Positions 18,495 to 27,689 of a DNA stretch of 64,000 nucleotides are shown piece after piece. Below the pieces are notes generated by a model, which was given only the letters and a program-made list of their open reading frames with translations, did no database searches and was not told the DNA's origin. Source of the DNA: CAZLFQ01 sp964625465. GTDB lineage: Bacteria; Pseudomonadota; Alphaproteobacteria; Rickettsiales; Midichloriaceae. Both the position numbers and the translations under genes were made by a program. How positions within the stretch are numbered: the stretch's first letter is position 1; each line of letters starts with the position of its first letter. The DNA is taken from positions 74,511 to 138,510 of the forward strand of contig CAZVFD010000001.1 of NCBI GenBank assembly GCA_964625465.1, written 5' to 3'.

Positions 18495-19325
18495 ATGTAT
18501 TTTAAAAGAACTATTTTAACATTCGCACTTTTGGCTGTGGCGACTGGCATATCTGCTAGCTATGCTCAAGATGTGTCTGCACCAAGTGCAACTCCTTCAG
18601 TTCCACCAGTTGTTAGCAGTGCTCCTGCTGATGCAGCTACTATGATAGCGCCTTCAGTACCTGGCGGTTCGGCTACAGACGCTGTTCAATCTGGCGTTCC
18701 TTCAACTCCAGTTGATGCGTCGACAGTTACTCCAACCAGTCCAGTAGTAGCACCAGCTACAACAAATACCGTACCTATGGATGCTTCAAATCAAGTAATG
18801 CTACAATCGGTTATGTTAGTTAATTTACCAAAAGCAGATGGTGCAATTGTAGATAAATTAGTAGAAGCTGTAGCAAGTCGTGATTGGGAAAAATATTCTT
18901 CATTATATTCGAAAGAGAGTTTCAATTTAGTAACTGTTGAAAATGAATTGATTAACTCACCAGAAGCATTGAAAGCAATGTGGGATAAAAAAATGTCTGA
19001 TGCTAGATATAAAAATCACAAAGCTACAGCAACAGTTGAGAGTGTTAAAGAAATTGCACCTGGAATCGGTTATATAGTTGGTAAACTTAATATAGTTTTT
19101 GATGCTAATCATACCGCTATGGCGCACTTTACAATGCTTACAAAGTATGAAGAAAACACATGGAAAATTGTTTCTATGCATGCTTCATCTAAAGATGTTA
19201 TGAAGATGATCTTAGCTGAAGAAATGAAGCCAGAAAGCAATATGATGATGGACGCAGTGTATGCAATCATGGGGCTAATACTTGGTTTCGTGGTAGCGAA
19301 GCTTATGGCAAGAAGATCTGCTTAA
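18495..19325 (+). CDS. Secreted, C-terminally anchored protein with NTF2/SnoaL-like domain
   Basis: An N-terminal signal peptide ends at about ASYA/Q (residues 24/25). It is followed by a Pro/Ser/Thr/Ala-rich linker to about residue 100. A compact domain at about 110-230 has the pattern of the SnoaL/NTF2-like fold: VEAVASRDWEKYSSLY, a variable middle, then strands ending in ENTWKIVSMHAS. The last 25 residues are one transmembrane helix followed by KLMARRSA. The protein therefore appears exported with a C-terminal anchor. The ATG follows TGAGGA. A strong terminator follows. Function is unknown; the fold often binds small ligands or acts as a scaffold. Confidence 0.65.
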   Translation: MYFKRTILTFALLAVATGISASYAQDVSAPSATPSVPPVVSSAPADAATMIAPSVPGGSATDAVQSGVPSTPVDASTVTPTSPVVAPATTNTVPMDASNQVMLQSVMLVNLPKADGAIVDKLVEAVASRDWEKYSSLYSKESFNLVTVENELINSPEALKAMWDKKMSDARYKNHKATATVESVKEIAPGIGYIVGKLNIVFDANHTAMAHFTMLTKYEENTWKIVSMHASSKDVMKMILAEEMKPESNMMMDAVYAIMGLILGFVVAKLMARRSA

Positions 19326-19344
19326 GATATCTAAGCGACGGTTT

Positions 19345-19372
19345 AAAAAGCTGGCTTAGGCCAGCTTTTTTT
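19345..19372 (+). terminator. Rho-independent terminator
   Basis: AAAAAGCTGGC pairs with GCCAGCTTTTT around a four-base TTAG loop, and the 3' arm runs into T7. It ends the accessory operon that begins after rpoC and separates it from metG. Confidence 0.9.
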
Positions 19373-19431
19373 ATGTACTTCCGCTTGGAGAGATTCAGTG
19401 TATAATAACAAAAAAAAATTGACTTTTTCTT

Positions 19432-20928
19432 ATGACCAAAAATTTTTACGTAACAACGCCAATTTATTATGTTAATGATGTGCCTCACATCGGGCATGCA
19501 TATACGACTATTGCTGCTGATGTAATGGCGCGATATAAGCGTCAAGATGGTTATAATGTGATGTTTTTAACTGGTACTGATGAACATGGTCAAAAGATAG
19601 AAAAATCTGCGCTCAAAGCAGGTGTAGATATTCAGGCCTTTACTGACAAATACTCAGCTACATTTAGAAATTTGAATGAAGCGCTTAGAATCTCGAACGA
19701 TGATTTTATTAGAACAACTGAAGAGCGCCATAAAAAAACTGTCCAAGAGATTTGGAAAACGCTCTTTGCAAGTGGATCTGTATATTTAGGTAGTTATTCA
19801 GGCTGGTATGCAGTCCGTGACGAAGCATTTTATCAAGAGTCGGAATTAGTGGATGGCAAAGCCCCAACTGGCGCAGAAATTGAATGGATTACCGAGCCTA
19901 GTTACTTTTTTAATTTATCAAAATGGCAGGATAAATTACTAAAATTCTACGAAGATAATCCAGACTTTATAGCGCCGAATTCACGAAGAAACGAAGTAAT
20001 ATCTTTTGTGAAAGGTGGATTGCATGATCTATCTGTGTCTCGTACCTCATTTAAATGGGGAATTAAGATACCTAATGATGAAAATCATGTAATGTATGTA
20101 TGGTTGGATGCATTGTTTAATTATTATTCAGCGGTCCACAATAAAGAGCGCGAACATTTTTGGCCATGTGATTTACATCTAGTGGGTAAAGATATACTTA
20201 GATTCCATGCGGTCTATTGGCCTGCATTCTTAATGGCTTGCGATTTGCCATTGCCAAAAAGAGTTTTTGCGCATGGTTGGTGGACGAACGAAGGTGAGAA
20301 AATCTCTAAATCTTTAGGTAATACAATCGATCCCCACAAATTAATTGCTGAGTTTGGCCTTGATTATGTTCGATATTTCTTGATGACTGAAATGCCTTTT
20401 GGAAATGATGGTAACTTTTCGAGAGAGTCTTTCATCAGTAAAGTAAATTCAAACTTATGTAATAATATTGGAAATTTGGCTCAGCGTGTACTTTCTTTTA
20501 TTAACAAGAACTGCGAAGCTAAGATACCTGTTTATGGAAGTTTTATCGCAGATGATCAAAAATTATTAGATCTGTCATATGCTTTGGCAGACAAGATGAG
20601 AAAACATATGGACAAGCAAGAAATCCACTTAGCTTTCGAAGAAGTGATTTCTTTAGGTTCGGCAGCTAATGAATATGTTGATAAACAAGCGCCTTGGGCT
20701 TTGAAAAAAACAGATCCTGAAAGAATGCAGACAGTGCTCTATGTGCTGTGTGAGTGCATCAGAATAGTAGGTATTGCCCTCTTGCCAATCATTCCTGACT
20801 CAGCTGCCAAATTGCTGGACCAACTAAATATAGATGTGAGAAATATTGAAAATATGAGTGCAAAATACAAGTTGCAAAGTGGTGCAACGCTGCCGATGCC
20901 GCAAGGAGTATTCCCACGGTTGCAGTAA
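19432..20928 (+). CDS. metG: Methionyl-tRNA synthetase
   Basis: It charges tRNA-Met. The class I motifs are HIGH at residues 19-22 and KISKS at 290-294. At 498 residues it is the short form without the C-terminal EMAP-like domain. The knuckle region (SGWYAVRDEAFY) lacks zinc cysteines, as in the short alphaproteobacterial type. A perfect -10 TATAAT lies at 19401-19406, with no good -35 at the usual distance, and may be its promoter. The stop lies one base from the end of the convergent cheB-like gene. Confidence 0.96.
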   Translation: MTKNFYVTTPIYYVNDVPHIGHAYTTIAADVMARYKRQDGYNVMFLTGTDEHGQKIEKSALKAGVDIQAFTDKYSATFRNLNEALRISNDDFIRTTEERHKKTVQEIWKTLFASGSVYLGSYSGWYAVRDEAFYQESELVDGKAPTGAEIEWITEPSYFFNLSKWQDKLLKFYEDNPDFIAPNSRRNEVISFVKGGLHDLSVSRTSFKWGIKIPNDENHVMYVWLDALFNYYSAVHNKEREHFWPCDLHLVGKDILRFHAVYWPAFLMACDLPLPKRVFAHGWWTNEGEKISKSLGNTIDPHKLIAEFGLDYVRYFLMTEMPFGNDGNFSRESFISKVNSNLCNNIGNLAQRVLSFINKNCEAKIPVYGSFIADDQKLLDLSYALADKMRKHMDKQEIHLAFEEVISLGSAANEYVDKQAPWALKKTDPERMQTVLYVLCECIRIVGIALLPIIPDSAAKLLDQLNIDVRNIENMSAKYKLQSGATLPMPQGVFPRLQ

Positions 20929-20929
20929 T

Positions 20930-21967
20930 TTACGCGCACCTCTGAAGCAGTTCTTTTGATATTTTTTCAATTGAGCATTCCGCATGCGCTATACCGCGCT
21001 CTTTCGCAGTTTTTGGAGTGTCGTATATAACGCAAGAATTTTCATTTTGAGCGATTACATATCCACCTGCTTCCTTGATTTTTAAGAAGCCATTCACGCC
21101 ATCTTCACCTTGCCCTGTAAGTACAGCACCTACTAATCTGCCGTTAAAAGTATTTGCTAGAGATAAGAGCATATGATCAACTGGCTTTGATGATTTCTTC
21201 TCTTGGATAACCAAACAAAGATCATCCCCTTTTTTATTGAAAGAAGTTTCTGTATACGTGGAACCTAAGTATGCTCGTCCGTCTGAGAGTGGTTCTCCGT
21301 GCTCAGCTGCCAGTACTTTGATTTCACATAAAGCTGATAGCCTGCTGGCAAAAGCTTTCACAAGATCTGGATGTAATTGTAAAGAAACAATAATTGGAGG
21401 TGAGTTTTTTGGTAACGAAGTGAGAATTTGTTTTACAGCGCCAACGCCACCAACAGATGCACAAAGAGTGATCATTCTTGATTGGTTGGCATCTGTTTTG
21501 ACTTTGTAACTTAATGTTTTTGAATCATTGTTTTTAGTGTGGGAATGATGTCTAAGGGTTGCTTTGAGAGCAGAACGGATTTTGGTTGAAAGTTCGTTTT
21601 TAAGTTTGTTTAGATCCTTAAATTCATCAAATACTTTGGGTTTTACTAAGTAGTCTACTGCACCTATCTCAAGAGCTCTGATAGTGGTTTCTGCTCCATC
21701 GGCATTTAAAGTGGATACCATAATGACAGGCACAGGGTTTTTGTTCATTAATTTATCTAAAAAGCTTGCTGCATCCATATCTGGAATGTCTGCATCCAGA
21801 GTTATTATATCTGGTTTTAATGTGGCTATTTTAGTTGTCGCTTCTTCTTCTGTAGTAGCAATGCCAATAACCTCAATATCATCAGTTTGTTCTAATAGTC
21901 CAGTGAACAGAGTATTAACAAATTTTGAGTCTTCTATGATTAGGGCTTTGATTTTTTTTATATCCAT
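20930..21967 (-). CDS. cheB: CheB-type protein-glutamate methylesterase with receiver domain
   Basis: CheB removes methyl groups from chemoreceptor glutamates when its receiver is phosphorylated by CheA. The N-terminal receiver has acidic pocket residues IEDS and the phospho-acceptor Asp58 in TLDADIP. The C-terminal esterase keeps Ser171 (CASVGG), His199 (LQLHPD) and Asp289 (GQGEDG), so the triad is complete. The linker is about 35 residues. No other chemotaxis gene lies in this window, so it stands alone here. It could belong to a chemosensory array encoded elsewhere or act on another methylated protein. Confidence 0.88.
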   Translation of the reverse strand: MDIKKIKALIIEDSKFVNTLFTGLLEQTDDIEVIGIATTEEEATTKIATLKPDIITLDADIPDMDAASFLDKLMNKNPVPVIMVSTLNADGAETTIRALEIGAVDYLVKPKVFDEFKDLNKLKNELSTKIRSALKATLRHHSHTKNNDSKTLSYKVKTDANQSRMITLCASVGGVGAVKQILTSLPKNSPPIIVSLQLHPDLVKAFASRLSALCEIKVLAAEHGEPLSDGRAYLGSTYTETSFNKKGDDLCLVIQEKKSSKPVDHMLLSLANTFNGRLVGAVLTGQGEDGVNGFLKIKEAGGYVIAQNENSCVIYDTPKTAKERGIAHAECSIEKISKELLQRCA

Positions 21968-22189
21968 TTTGCCTCGAGCGTATGGTTATGCAAGCGATTG
22001 AATTTTAGTGTTTTTTTAGCATAGCTCTATATTTAGGCGTGTAAAATACTATTTTTCATTGCCTTGTGGAAAGTTGTAAGCTGTGGAGCTGAAAACTTTA
22101 TAAAATATAAATTGCAAAAATGTGTTTTTTTGCTTGCAATTTACTCAGTTAGTCGTTATTTATCTTAACTCACAACATGGTGTCTTTTA

Positions 22190-22265
22190 GGGCGGTTAGC
22201 TCAGCTGGTAGAGCATTTCGTTTACACCGAAGAGGTCGGCAGTTCGATCCTGTCACCGCCCACCA
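22190..22265 (+). tRNA. tRNA-Val (UAC)
   Basis: This is a 76-base cloverleaf with CCA encoded. The acceptor arms are GGGCGGT and ACCGCCC, the D-arm is GCTCAGCTGGTAGAGC, the anticodon loop TTTACAC gives UAC, and the T-loop is GTTCGATCC. Confidence 0.97.
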
Positions 22266-22348
22266 TTATTTAGTAAGTAATTACATAATAATGAGAAGTT
22301 ACTAGTTGCAATTGGTTTTTGGTAATATATCATACTGTTACCTAAAAT

Positions 22349-22425
22349 GGGGATGTAGCTCAGTTGGTTAGAGTGCTGGCCTGTCACGCCGGAGGTCGCG
22401 GGTTCGAGTCCCGTCATCCCCGCCA
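22349..22425 (+). tRNA. tRNA-Asp (GUC)
   Basis: This is a 77-base cloverleaf with CCA encoded. The acceptor arms are GGGGATG and CATCCCC, the anticodon loop CTGTCAC gives GUC, and the T-arm is CGGGTTCGAGTCCCG. It lies 83 bases after tRNA-Val and 13 bases before the YdcF-like gene, so it may share a transcript with both. Confidence 0.98.
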
Positions 22426-22438
22426 TTTTAATGCCAAT

Positions 22439-23062
22439 ATGTCTTATTGTATAAAAGTCTTAAAAGCTGTAGGTAGATTAGTAGTCATCCTTTTGGCCAT
22501 TTGGTTACTAGGTCTTTTTGCTTTTTTGGCTGCGATCCCAAAGCCATCAACAGATGTTGTGGGTGAAGCACAGGCAGTAATAGTGCTTACTGGTGGTAGT
22601 GGACGTCTTGAAACGGGTTTAGAGGTGTTTGCTAAATCTAGTGCTGAAAAAATATTGATCTCAGGGGTTGGCTTTAAAGTTACCAAAAAAGACATTATTA
22701 AAAATTTCTCTAAGTCTGAAGAGAGTCAAAAAATTAATCCAGATAATATTATTCTTGGCAGTATTGCCGACAGCACTATATCAAATGCTATTGAAGCGAA
22801 AATTTTTATGGATTTACACGGGTATAAAAGTTTACGACTTGTTACATCGAATTACCATATGCCTAGAAGTATGTTAATTTTTAAAATGTATATGCCAGAT
22901 TATGAAATTATTCCCTATCCAGTTGGCGCAGAGACCATAAGTTTATTCGACGGTAAGGCAAAACTCATTCTTGGTGAATATATAAAGCTGATTGGCTTTA
23001 TTTGCTTAACAGCTTGGGAGTGGTATTCTTACTGCTTTGATGCTGTAACCAATTTTATTTGA
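22439..23062 (+). CDS. YdcF/ElyC family (DUF218) membrane protein
   Basis: This is a 207-residue member of the DUF218 family (YdcF, SanA, ElyC), which is linked to envelope biogenesis. One N-terminal transmembrane helix spans about residues 8-32. The family motif VIVLTGGSGRLETGLEV follows, then KILISG and LVTSNYHMPRS. The ATG at 22439 is the first start outside the tRNA; a GTG-initiated extension would run into tRNA-Asp and is rejected. A bidirectional terminator-like hairpin lies after the stop. Confidence 0.85.
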   Translation: MSYCIKVLKAVGRLVVILLAIWLLGLFAFLAAIPKPSTDVVGEAQAVIVLTGGSGRLETGLEVFAKSSAEKILISGVGFKVTKKDIIKNFSKSEESQKINPDNIILGSIADSTISNAIEAKIFMDLHGYKSLRLVTSNYHMPRSMLIFKMYMPDYEIIPYPVGAETISLFDGKAKLILGEYIKLIGFICLTAWEWYSYCFDAVTNFI

Positions 23063-23103
23063 TATCAGATATACAGCTTGTTTAATTCTAAGTAGTGTAC
23101 AAA

Positions 23104-23130
23104 AAAAGCCCGGGTTATTTCCGAGCTTTT
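23104..23130. terminator. Bidirectional terminator between convergent genes
   Basis: AAAAGC pairs with GCTTTT. Three further pairs form inside after one C-A mismatch, around a loop of about seven bases. A-rich and T-rich flanks serve both strands. It separates the YdcF-like gene on the plus strand from the unknown gene on the minus strand. Confidence 0.7.
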
Positions 23131-23158
23131 CTGATTTTATAATTTAGAGCTATGATTA

Positions 23159-24319
23159 CTAGCCAACGTTCGAGTAGTCTGATAGCGGTTCTGAGTATTC
23201 TGAGGCTTTACAATGTAAATTATCTTCTTGAGTAGCTAGATAACCAGAGTTTACGGCATCGGTTAGCGCTTCGTTTATAGATTCATCCGCCGAAGTTTTA
23301 AAAGGAAAGACAAATGCGCATTCGTCTAAGTGATCTTTTGCAGCTTTCTCTAATTGTACTAATTTTTCATCAGTGTTACTGCCTTGCTGTAAAATCGAGA
23401 TAAAATGATGATTTAAGGAATCAAGTGCATTAATTGCTTTGTTGTAGCAATGGGTTTTAGCTTGCGCTACAAACTCATCAGTTGCAGCTCTAATTTTGCT
23501 GTGTATAACTTCAGCAGGCTCATTAGCATCAATGGTTGGATTAAAGCATTTAAGCTTGTTTTTATCAGTATTAGAATCATCAAAATATTTTTTGAAACAA
23601 GTTGAGATTTGCTCTTTTACGGTGTTATCAAATTTTGTAAGTTTCTTGTCTCCAAATGAGAAAATATTTTTATATGAAGAATGGAATTCATGAGGCTGAT
23701 GATAGGGAGGAATACCGCCACGTACATTTTCTAGAATAAATTTTACTAGAGCTTTGGGTGATTCAGACCCAAACTTAACTTCTGTCGGGTACATTTTAGC
23801 TCCAAAATAGTACTCAAGATCTACCTTGTTATATTTTTCAGAATCGTAATTTTTAGAAAAAACTCCTGGATCATTTAGGGTCTTTAACAGGAGTTCAGAA
23901 TCTATTTCGCCGTAATTTCTTCCCCCGCGCTCACTATCGAGCGAGAATTGAGAGCGTTGGTTATTGTTTTCAAGTTTGCAACTATACAATGATACGCCTT
24001 TACTACCAAGATCCAAGTTATCAAGGAGTAATTTGCGTTCCCCAAAGGAGTTGCTAGAATAGTGATATTGCGGGGTGCATTGTCCAATATCCATATCAAA
24101 TTTATGAAGCAAATGAAGCATATAAGTAGCTCTTAAAGCAAAAGCGCTGTTCGGTAGTTCAGAGATATAACTAACCTGGTAATCATACAATTTTTTAACC
24201 ATAAAATTTTCTACAAGTTCTTTATAGGCGCGTACTAAGCCAATATACTTATTTCTTTGTTCTAACGTCGCCAAAAAGTCTGCCGAATTTATTGTAGATT
24301 TTTCTAGTGTGGTGGTCAT
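23159..24319 (-). CDS. Hypothetical protein, no recognised domain
   Basis: I do not recognise this 386-residue protein. It is hydrophilic, has no signal peptide or membrane segment, and is rich in Lys, Asp, Asn and Ser. The C-terminal third (residues about 270-345) looks helical and includes two cysteines and a NHHF motif. The last 35 residues are acidic. It stands alone between a terminator and thyX, with its own upstream gap of about 150 bases. A cytosolic lineage-specific protein or secreted effector are both possible. Confidence 0.7.
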   Translation of the reverse strand: MTTTLEKSTINSADFLATLEQRNKYIGLVRAYKELVENFMVKKLYDYQVSYISELPNSAFALRATYMLHLLHKFDMDIGQCTPQYHYSSNSFGERKLLLDNLDLGSKGVSLYSCKLENNNQRSQFSLDSERGGRNYGEIDSELLLKTLNDPGVFSKNYDSEKYNKVDLEYYFGAKMYPTEVKFGSESPKALVKFILENVRGGIPPYHQPHEFHSSYKNIFSFGDKKLTKFDNTVKEQISTCFKKYFDDSNTDKNKLKCFNPTIDANEPAEVIHSKIRAATDEFVAQAKTHCYNKAINALDSLNHHFISILQQGSNTDEKLVQLEKAAKDHLDECAFVFPFKTSADESINEALTDAVNSGYLATQEDNLHCKASEYSEPLSDYSNVG

Positions 24320-24470
24320 ATGATTTCTAATATTTACTTGTGCGCAGCAATGTATAACAATTGCCAGTAGACGTATACAGTTGTTTTGCTAAAATTTGAT
24401 TGAGATGTTAATAATCTCAATGTGCGTGAGCACTTCAACAAATTATTAAAAAGCAGCAATTGCAAAAATA

Positions 24471-25406
24471 CTAGATACTTAGCTTAGTTGCCAATTCAGC
24501 CCATTCACGCTGCGTTAGACCGCTGGTTTCCTGATTCACCTTTTCACCTGCAATCATGCGTTTTACAATGTCAACCATTTGTGCTGAGAGGTTGGCACTA
24601 TTCACACGGTAATCCATGAATGCTTCGTACGTGAATGGAACCCATTTTTTGAGAACATCAATCATAGCTTCTGCATAAACGCGGATTTCATACTGAGCAT
24701 GTGGATCGGCGCGGAGCATCAAGAAATGCATCAAATTATTTAAATCAATTTTCCAATACCACTGTGTGTAGTAGTTTACTGGAAGGTTCATTCTGGCAAG
24801 CTCACGGGTTAATCCTTTTTTATTAGGGTCAAGAATTTCATCCGTGTTGTCATTTACATTGAGCATTTCCATGTAATGTTCGTAGGATTTCTCGGAATCT
24901 CCTTTCAACATCTCTAAAACTCGTCGTGCTTCTTCTCCCTCTAAAACATCACCTCTACCTTGGCGGTTCGTATCTGATTGAGAAGCTAAATTGGCCGGCG
25001 CAGGTATGTAGAATTCTTTATCAAGAATTGAGTAACGAGCTGAATATTCATTTACGTTTGCAGTTCTATGTCTTATCCATTGGCGTGCAACAAAAATTGG
25101 TAATTTAACATGGAATTTAATCTCACACATTTCAAATGGGGTTGTATGCCAATGACGCATTAAGTATCTAATAAGTCCGCGGTCTTGGCTGATTTTTTTT
25201 GTGCCCCTACCATAAGAAACTCTAGCAGACTGAACTACTGCTTCGTCATCACCCATATAGTCGACTACCCTAATGAACCCATGATCTAAAACTTTTATTG
25301 GCTCATATAAAATATCCTCTATAGCCTGAACGGTAGCGCGACGTGTTTTGTTAGATAAATCACGTGCTTCTTGAATTTCTTGTTTTTGAACTGCTGATAC
25401 TGCCAT
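24471..25406 (-). CDS. thyX: Flavin-dependent thymidylate synthase ThyX
   Basis: ThyX makes dTMP from dUMP with FAD, NADPH and methylene-tetrahydrofolate, replacing ThyA. The signature RHRTANVNEYSARY gives Arg112-His-Arg114 and Ser122 (numbered from the ATG), matching RHR-x7-S. The ATG at 25406 is chosen over an in-frame TTG four codons upstream. At 311 residues it has the length of the longer alphaproteobacterial type. Confidence 0.95.
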   Translation of the reverse strand: MAVSAVQKQEIQEARDLSNKTRRATVQAIEDILYEPIKVLDHGFIRVVDYMGDDEAVVQSARVSYGRGTKKISQDRGLIRYLMRHWHTTPFEMCEIKFHVKLPIFVARQWIRHRTANVNEYSARYSILDKEFYIPAPANLASQSDTNRQGRGDVLEGEEARRVLEMLKGDSEKSYEHYMEMLNVNDNTDEILDPNKKGLTRELARMNLPVNYYTQWYWKIDLNNLMHFLMLRADPHAQYEIRVYAEAMIDVLKKWVPFTYEAFMDYRVNSANLSAQMVDIVKRMIAGEKVNQETSGLTQREWAELATKLSI

Positions 25407-25520
25407 ATATGTTTCCAAATTACTTTTGTAATAACTTACTATTGTTAGATTGATTTTGCAAATGTCCTTTCAAGTCTACGAAAGTTAGGTTACATTTTTA
25501 TTAATTATAATTGTATTTCT

Positions 25521-27689
25521 ATGTCAGCAGAAAGCATAATCTTAGAAGCGAAACAAAGTTTACTTGAAAAAGTAAAATCAAGTAATCCTAAGGCTGACCT
25601 TGCTCAAATTGAAAAGGCGATAGGCATTGCAGTCAAAGCGCATGAAGGCCAAACACGCGCTTCTGGTGAGCCGTATTGCATACATCCTATTGCTGTTGCT
25701 GAGATACTGACGGAACTTAAGCTAGACACAGCCTCACTGATTACAGCGTTGCTGCATGATACTTTAGAAGATACCAAAATTACCTTGGAAGACATAGAAA
25801 AGGAGTTTGGTAAAGAGGTCTCAAAGTTGGTTGACGGTGTAACTAAGTTAGCAAAAATTGAATACCAACCTGAGCATATAAAACAAGCAGAAAATTTTAG
25901 AAAATTATTATTGGCGATATCTGAAGATATCAGGGTTTTATTGGTAAAGCTTGCAGATAGACTCCACAATATGCGTACGATAAAGCATATTAAAAAGCCT
26001 GATAAAAGAATTAGAATTTCTCATGAAACAATGGAGATTTATTCGCCGCTAGCGGAGAGGATCGGTATCCACAAATTTAAAAATGAGCTCCAAGATTTAG
26101 CATTTGCGGAACTACACCCAGAAATCAGAAAATCTATCATCAGTAGGTTAGAATTCTTAAGGAAGCAAGGCACTTCTCTCGTAGATACCATTGTTAAAGA
26201 AATTAAAGATACTCTTAAAGATCATGGAATTGATGCAGACGTTCAAGGTAGAGAGAAAACAACTTGCTCAATCTGGCGTAAAATGGAGCGGAAGAACGTA
26301 GCTTTTGAGCAATTGGCCGATATTATTGCATTTAGAATATTAGTTAATGACCCCGTAGATTGTTATAAAGCATTGGGAGTTATGCATACCTCTTACCATA
26401 TGATCCCAGGTGGGTTCAAAGATTTTATTAGTACACCGAAAGCAAACGGTTACCAATCACTTCACACGCTAGTTATGGGGCCTGAGCAAAGATGTATTGA
26501 GATACAAATAAGAACCTTTGATATGCATGAGATTGCAGAGCTTGGGGTTGCGGCGCACTGGACATATAAACAAAGCCAGCCGAGTACAATTGAGGGTACG
26601 CATTATAGGTGGATACGAGAATTATTGGAAATCCTAGAGAACGCTTCTAGCGCTGAAGAATTTTTAGAAAACACTAAGCTTGAGATGTACTATGATCAGG
26701 TGTTTTGTTTCTCCCCTAAGGGGGATTTAATTGCCTTGCCGCGCGGAGCTACGCCTGTGGATTTTGCTTTCGCTGTACATTCGAATATGGGTCTTACTTG
26801 CATTGGCGCAAGGGTGAATGGCAGAATTGTTCCGCTAAAAACTCAGTTAGAAAATGGTGATCAGGTTGAAATTCTAAGATCTAAAACTCCCATGCCATCT
26901 CCAGCATGGGAAAAGTTTGTGGTTACAGGTAAAGCGCGCGCTGAAATTAGGAAATATATTCGCTCTAAACAACGTGATGAATACATAAATCTAGGTAGAG
27001 CTATAATAAGCAAAACTTTCCAACAGTTGGACAAAGAATATAAGGAGGAGAGTCTTAAGGCAGTTCTACCGCATTTTAAAAGGCAAAATGTTGACGACCT
27101 GCTAGCGGGAATAGGTGAGGGGTTGGTCAACAGAAATGAAGTAATCAAAGCACTACATCCTGAGTATCACGCAGACCAGAAAAGTAAGAATCCACTATCA
27201 CTATTAAAATTTAAAAATTCAAAGCCTGCTCCTAAAGAAAACAAGGGTATGCCAATAAAAGGATTGATACCTGGAATGGCAATTCATTTCGCTGGATGTT
27301 GCCATCCTCTGCCGGGAGATAGAATTGTTGGGATTGTAAACACAGGAAAAGGTATCACAATCCATACTTCCGATTGTGAAATGCTGGAAAATTTTTCAGG
27401 TACTCCTGAGCGTTGGATCGATGTCTCTTGGGAAGGCACTGGGGAGGAAAAATATATAGGGCGAATAAAAGTGACCCTTTCAAATGAGGCGGGTAGTCTT
27501 GCAAAAATCACAAATGCAATTGCCCACGATCAAGCTAATATTTCTAACTTAAAGGTATCGGGGAGATCACTAGATTTCTTTGAATTACAGTTGGACGTTG
27601 AGGTGAAAGGCCTTCAACAGCTTAATAATTTGATTACAGGGATAAGATCGCTTGATTGCGTACACAGTGTTGAAAGATACAAGGCATGA
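25521..27689 (+). CDS. spoT: Bifunctional (p)ppGpp synthetase/hydrolase (Rel/Spo)
   Basis: This is a full-length RSH protein of 722 residues that makes and degrades the stringent-response alarmone (p)ppGpp. The HD hydrolase motif HDTLED is at residues 79-84. The synthetase region has TPKANGYQSLHT ending at residue 316. The TGS domain begins at about 395 (FSPKGDLIALPRGATPVDFA). The C-terminal ACT domain is at about 650-720. Both enzymatic domains keep their hallmark residues, so both activities are expected. yraN overlaps its end by four bases (ATGA), implying translational coupling. Confidence 0.96.
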   Translation: MSAESIILEAKQSLLEKVKSSNPKADLAQIEKAIGIAVKAHEGQTRASGEPYCIHPIAVAEILTELKLDTASLITALLHDTLEDTKITLEDIEKEFGKEVSKLVDGVTKLAKIEYQPEHIKQAENFRKLLLAISEDIRVLLVKLADRLHNMRTIKHIKKPDKRIRISHETMEIYSPLAERIGIHKFKNELQDLAFAELHPEIRKSIISRLEFLRKQGTSLVDTIVKEIKDTLKDHGIDADVQGREKTTCSIWRKMERKNVAFEQLADIIAFRILVNDPVDCYKALGVMHTSYHMIPGGFKDFISTPKANGYQSLHTLVMGPEQRCIEIQIRTFDMHEIAELGVAAHWTYKQSQPSTIEGTHYRWIRELLEILENASSAEEFLENTKLEMYYDQVFCFSPKGDLIALPRGATPVDFAFAVHSNMGLTCIGARVNGRIVPLKTQLENGDQVEILRSKTPMPSPAWEKFVVTGKARAEIRKYIRSKQRDEYINLGRAIISKTFQQLDKEYKEESLKAVLPHFKRQNVDDLLAGIGEGLVNRNEVIKALHPEYHADQKSKNPLSLLKFKNSKPAPKENKGMPIKGLIPGMAIHFAGCCHPLPGDRIVGIVNTGKGITIHTSDCEMLENFSGTPERWIDVSWEGTGEEKYIGRIKVTLSNEAGSLAKITNAIAHDQANISNLKVSGRSLDFFELQLDVEVKGLQQLNNLITGIRSLDCVHSVERYKA

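Noticed and set aside
19303..19545. Minus-strand ORF of 80 codons before metG
   Set aside because: It runs across a strong terminator and into the coding start of metG.
22266..22348. Promoter between the two tRNA genes
   Set aside because: Candidate -35 and -10 boxes have wrong spacing; the two tRNAs may simply share one transcript.
22364..22438. Extended start of the YdcF-like gene inside tRNA-Asp
   Set aside because: The extra 25 residues are a translation of the tRNA; ATG 22439 begins a normal membrane helix.
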